In this document: positions 60,062 to 64,000 of the stretch, piece by piece
How positions within the stretch are numbered: the stretch's first letter is position 1
Layout: the number at the start of each line of letters is the position of its first letter
From: Leuctra nigra
Taxonomy: Eukaryota > Arthropoda > Insecta > Plecoptera > Leuctridae
Length of the DNA: 64,000 bases
Reading direction: 5' to 3'
NCBI GenBank assembly: GCA_934045905.1
Contig: OW203767.1
Location: forward strand, 28,456,520 to 28,520,519
The notes under the pieces: generated by a model
Told to the model about the DNA's origin: nothing
The model's database searches: none
Seen by the model: the letters and a program-made list of their open reading frames with translations, nothing else
Position numbers and translations under genes: made by a program

Positions 60062-60250
60062 ATGAGGGAGATGAAATTGGTGGATCCATTTGAAGAAAAA
60101 AACACCCAACATACGACCGGAAGTGCTGCATTGAAGAGGGACAAGTCTGACCTCGATGTGACCTCGAGTCCAGGGGGGTGGGGTCAGAAGTCCCTGGGTA
60201 GACCAGAATCAAACGGCATGGAATCAATTGACGACCAGTTAAAGAGTTAA
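60062..60250 (+). CDS. Hypothetical small ORF or terminal exon (62 aa)
   Basis: ATG 60062 to TAA 60250. It reads MREMKLVDPFEEKN, then Thr/Ser/Lys/Asp-rich sequence with SSPGGWGQKSLGRPESNG and IDDQLKS. It is hydrophilic, without signal peptide or transmembrane segment. Composition is more protein-like than most ORFs in this window, and an acceptor-like pyrimidine stretch with CAG (about 60005-60036) precedes it, so it may be a 3'-terminal exon. No family is recognised. It could still be chance. Confidence 0.25.
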   Translation: MREMKLVDPFEEKNTQHTTGSAALKRDKSDLDVTSSPGGWGQKSLGRPESNGMESIDDQLKS

Positions 60251-60529
60251 TCGAAAATAATTTTAAATTATATCTGATGACGGTTTGATCTGTTGGACAG
60301 AGGAAGTGATGGATGATTGTGAGAGGAGAATCGTGGGACAGAATCGACACTTCGCTGGAACTAGTCGAAACTAATTGCTGAGGATGTGTTTTTCCTGATG
60401 ACATTACATCGTCTTTAGGTAATCGTTTTTTTAATATCTGTGCTCAAAGTCCCAGAAGTGCAAAAAAAGTTATTATACTTAGTAAGTTAAAACTTTGGTA
60501 TGGTTAGTTCTCTTTGCGTTTTATGTGTC

Positions 60530-60790
60530 TGTTTGTTTTTGCCTGCAATGCCGTTCAACCAATCGATCTGAAATTTTGCACACACACTATTGTCATATGA
60601 GCGGTCACGTGTACAGTTGTTTTTTTAACCAGATCCTGTGATTGGTAGAAAATTGAAACTGAGAAGACAAAATAATCAAGAAACAAATTTGACAAGTATT
60701 TCAAAACAAGTTTGGCGTTAGTATTGTAAAATTTCAGATATATTGGTTGAACGTTACGACATAGGCAAACACACAAAAGAAACGCAGATA
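60530..60790 (+). repeat. Internal fragment of the dispersed repeat family
   Basis: TTCAACCAATCGATCTGAAA and TTTTGCACACACACTA correspond to 14138-14176 of the full copy. 'ccagatcctgtgattggt' also recurs in the family. Both family ends are missing. Confidence 0.55.
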
Positions 60791-60859
60791 TCAACTTAGT
60801 AATTGCATATTTTTTTCTTATGATCCCCATTTCACACGTTATTTCAGTTCCTTGGCAAT

Positions 60860-61008
60860 GGAACTCCTGAATGAAAGAATCAACACGGCAGCTCGGGTGT
60901 TCCTAGTCACTCGGAACTCCTGAATGCGAGAATCAACGCTGTAACTCGGGTGTTGCGAGTCACTCGGAACTCCTGAGTAACACAATCAGCATGATAGCTC
61001 GGGTGTTT
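60860..61008. repeat. 53-bp tandem repeat, ~2.8 copies
   Basis: GGAACTCCTGA starts units at 60860, 60913 and 60966. Each continues with an AATCA(A/G)C block, then CTCGGGTGTT and a (A/G)GTCACTC junction. Copies are moderately diverged. Confidence 0.85.
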
Positions 61009-62716
61009 ACACTGACACCTGTACAGCGAGAAGAGCTATCTAGACGCACTCTGGGAGTCACTGCTTTAATCAGACACAAATTAGCTGCGATGTCTTCTTT
61101 TCATCTCATTATACTGACTAATTCCAGTACTGCAACATCATGACCTCACGACAACTTGTGGTCATGAATTGTCTCATGAGTCATTCTACTGTAAGTATCA
61201 TTTATTTGTCAATTATTTTAAACCCTTTAACAATTTGATAGATTCAAGAAAATATTTTGTATGAACATCCCGGAAGATAGAGATCATGAGAGGAAAATCA
61301 AACATAGCAGAACTGGTGTAATTATAAGTTACCATTATTTGTTTTTAAATTCGTCAAAATTCGAACAGAATTAAGTTAATAGCTATATTTCTTTGGAATA
61401 TAAAAAATATGAAAATAATTTTCTTTGAAAACAGTGCTGACACTTTCAAAAATTGTCACTGCTTGTTGGTTTTTCAGAACTCTAAAAGTTATATTCCATT
61501 CCTTTATCCCTGAATTTCAGATTTGTTAAGAAAACTGCCACAATGTATACGGCATGATTTGATTTGCCTATTGAAAACGTTATCAAAACGTAAAATATAA
61601 ACTGAAGTAAAACAGTTTGTATGTACACTCGAACAAATAATAAACGGTACTTCGAAAGAAAATGATTGTCTGATAAAGGTTTGATGGCATTATCCCATGA
61701 AGTCTGTGCTAATGCATTATCTAAATCTAGTACCTAGGTGAGCTCTGATTTCATTGATAATAACAAGGATTTTTATTGTCAAGGAACATGACCAGCAGCC
61801 AATCCGTTTTGTGCAAAGTACCATTTTTATTGGTTTGAGTGTACGTAAAATATTCTTACTACGAATCAATATCGACACGAAATGACGAGATGAAAACAAT
61901 TCAGCATGATGCAATTCAGCGATATATGTCCCTCCGTCCCCACTAAAAACAGTTACACTTTTTGTTCGAATTTCAGAAAAGCGAATCATGTCATAAAATG
62001 AGTTATGCCTTCCTGTGAGCCAGAGAGACATCCTATTGGCTGCAAAGTCATGCAATGACGATTACCGAAATGATTGCCCATTGGCGGACCAGTCATTCTT
62101 GCTGTCATTATTAAAAAATATCAACCATGAATTTTAACAAAAATTAATTATTCTTGGTGCTAAAAACAAAGACATCAATACTTGAGTATAGTTAGGCAGG
62201 ATGTTGCGTTTAGCTACGGTCATTTTGTCCAAATACTGCACACAAAAATATATTATTTCACTCGTTAAAATTTTAAGAACAACTTTTGTGGCTGAATAAT
62301 TAAAAATTTTAACTATAATGTTTGAGGAATAAAAATAAATCGTCTGAAAAATATCAATTAAAATTTATTTGTTTTTATTTTATGGATACCAATTAAAGTA
62401 TAACGAACGCGCCTCACACAAATACGTATTATGACAGAAGTTGAGTTAGTGAAAATGTTTCAAGCTATTGGAATTGTCATGTGACATTTTGCTTGCATTC
62501 TCCATCAACAGGACATATTCGATTCCAGCAATCGTTCTTTATGACTAGTAGTTTTCTCTTGATTTCTCTCTAACGATACACAATTTAGGGTACCTAATGA
62601 ATATAATTGAAGGGGTGGGGAGAAAAACATAAGCGCCAAAACTAGTATACCTATGCTTCATACCATCCTGCAGGCTACACTTGAGGCCTTTAGGTGGGGG
62701 GGGGGGTTATGTAGGG
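61009..62716. other. Non-coding, no supported gene
   Basis: The 112-codon minus-strand ORF at 61717-62055 is the longest unexplained ORF in the window outside repeats, but it has no recognisable domain. Its start lies among CCAAT-box-like words (CTATTGGCTG, CCCATTGGCGG), which may indicate regulatory DNA instead. A G11 run is at 62696-62706. Confidence 0.35.
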
Positions 62717-62850
62717 GTTTAGAATAGAATAGAATAGAAGCATTTTTATTCGTAATAATACAAAAAGGTGTACATTCAATATCTTATCCTGTTGGATTAT
62801 TGATCTTCCATGCAACCTGCCTACTTAAAAATGTACACATAATACAACAA
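62717..62850 (-). repeat. Probable 3' end of a non-LTR retroposon
   Basis: On the minus strand the sequence ends ...ACGAATAAAAATGCTTCTATTCTATTCTATTCTAAA: an AATAAA followed by a (TTCTA)n tail, a common 3' terminus of insect non-LTR elements. The upstream boundary is uncertain, and no reverse transcriptase remains. Confidence 0.4.
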
Positions 62851-64000
62851 TTTAACGAGCAGTATACACTTTGATTGTTAGATTAATAAATGTGAATGTA
62901 GGTATTAAATAACTTATATTATTGTAAAAGTGATTTCATCATATAAGTAGGAAATTGTAAAATACGTGGAGAGACATTTATAATGGGAAGGCTTGAAGTC
63001 TTCCATAAAACGCAGTATCTCAGATATCATGATGTATTTATCTTATAGGTAAACATACAATTTATTATTATATATTTTGTAAAATGGACTGCAATCATAT
63101 TAGGTACATTGTGTTAGTTTCTAACCTCAATAATGATTTGTCATCTTTCAACAACGTCAAAGCAGAACGAAATAATCATCCTTTGAAACGCGCATGCGCA
63201 CATCAGCTTCGCTCTCTCGTTGAAACCTCTACTCGTATATTCGAATGGCTATTGAATTTATTGAAGGAAATGACCCAAGTTATTTTTAACAAGGCACTAA
63301 AGCACTTGCGAGCTATCAGTCCTATAGAGGGGGCCGCTTGCCACTGCCCACATGGCCTCTGATCATTGTGGTGTCATTTCCATGAGTTATCAATGACATG
63401 CGTCGATCTACACGGCGTAATTAGCGTGAATGATGCATAGGGGTGGCTTTGGAGATATTGGGGATAATAGGGAATTGGGTGATTATATCTTTTCATTTTG
63501 TCGCTGGTTTGGGAATTATCTTAGATCTTAGAATGCGTCATATTCATAACTGATTCGAATAAAATTTGTATCTTTTAGGCGGGTGGACTAATTTTCTTTA
63601 ATTTACACTATCATTGTATCATATCATTTTGTTTAGGGGTGGGAAATAATACTAACTCTAGTAGGCGATTTTTATGGGACGATTTTAAAATGTTAACATG
63701 AAATTGGCCCAATAATGCGGGTATTCAGCAGAAACTTAATGCTGAAAGAATATCTTATGCTTAAATTAGGCTTAATTATAATTTATTTGAAATATTCTGA
63801 AATAGAAATGTATTGAAGGTAAAATTTATTTTTGGTGGAAAGCAATATTGACAGAATATTATGCTATTTTTTCAGAAAACGGTTTACATATTCAACAACA
63901 CATTAATTACCTTTTAAAACGTAATTAATTAATGTACAAATATTAATGAATATGTACTTTTCGAGAATTTGAAGTGACAATATCTCTATGCTCATAACTT
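62851..64000. other. Non-coding, with a perfect NRF1/EWG consensus
   Basis: CGCGCATGCGCA at 63189-63200 matches the YGCGCATGCGCR consensus. The 92-codon ORF that spans it (63084-63362) has no recognised motif. The final 600 bp are AT-rich and featureless. Confidence 0.35.

Noticed and set aside
61717..62055. 112-codon minus ORF
   Set aside because: No recognisable domain, no splice or promoter support, and its start overlaps CCAAT-like promoter words. Kept only as a remark in the stretch entry.

Overview
The window looks like AT-rich animal nuclear DNA, most likely from an insect. The evidence is spliced genes with GT-AG introns, TCAGTG-type initiators, a Ty3/gypsy LTR element with an insect-style gag, 5S rRNA- and tRNA-derived SINEs, many short inverted-repeat elements, and long tandem arrays. 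A hemipteran source would fit the transposon-rich, low-GC style and the small secreted repeat proteins, but that is inference; nothing here fixes the species.

Protein-coding content is sparse. The only genes I can model with confidence are three tandem paralogues on the + strand at about 21.1-22.6, 24.0-25.6 and 26.7-27.8 kb. Each has a 55-nt first exon encoding a signal peptide that starts MIKKIVL, one phase-1 intron, and a second exon made of 42-bp (14-residue) repeats rich in Gly, Thr, His, Glu/Asp and Pro, ending in a proline-rich tail. The predicted proteins are 321, 248 and 184 residues. Their upstream regions, introns and 3' flanks are also similar, so the cluster arose by tandem duplication of units about 2-2.6 kb long. 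The first unit has been enlarged by a 3.9-kb LTR retrotransposon inserted about 60 bp upstream of its start codon and by a 5S-derived SINE downstream. The third unit carries a dispersed repeat in its intron. The sister units serve as natural empty sites for these insertions.

From 48.4 to 57.2 kb lies a single array of about 164 copies of a 54-bp unit. Because 54 is divisible by three and the unit lacks stops in several frames, it yields very long ORFs on both strands. The array also shows a 3,727-bp higher-order duplication. Whether any of it is translated is unresolved. A smaller 49-bp array (12 copies) lies at 35.7-36.3 kb, and a 53-bp triplicate at 60.9-61.0 kb.

The rest is intergenic or intronic sequence with transposon debris: a recurrent family ending near AACGCGTT...CCTAGT, a tRNA-SINE family (one good copy with a target duplication), a family of about 120-140-bp MITE-like elements, two clear fold-back elements, and a retroposon with a 14-bp target duplication. 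A few stretches look like isolated exons or decayed coding sequence: 8407-8533 (-), 33752-34030 (-), 59155-59261 (+) and 60062-60250 (+). These are given at low confidence. No tRNA gene, functional rRNA gene or CRISPR array was found.
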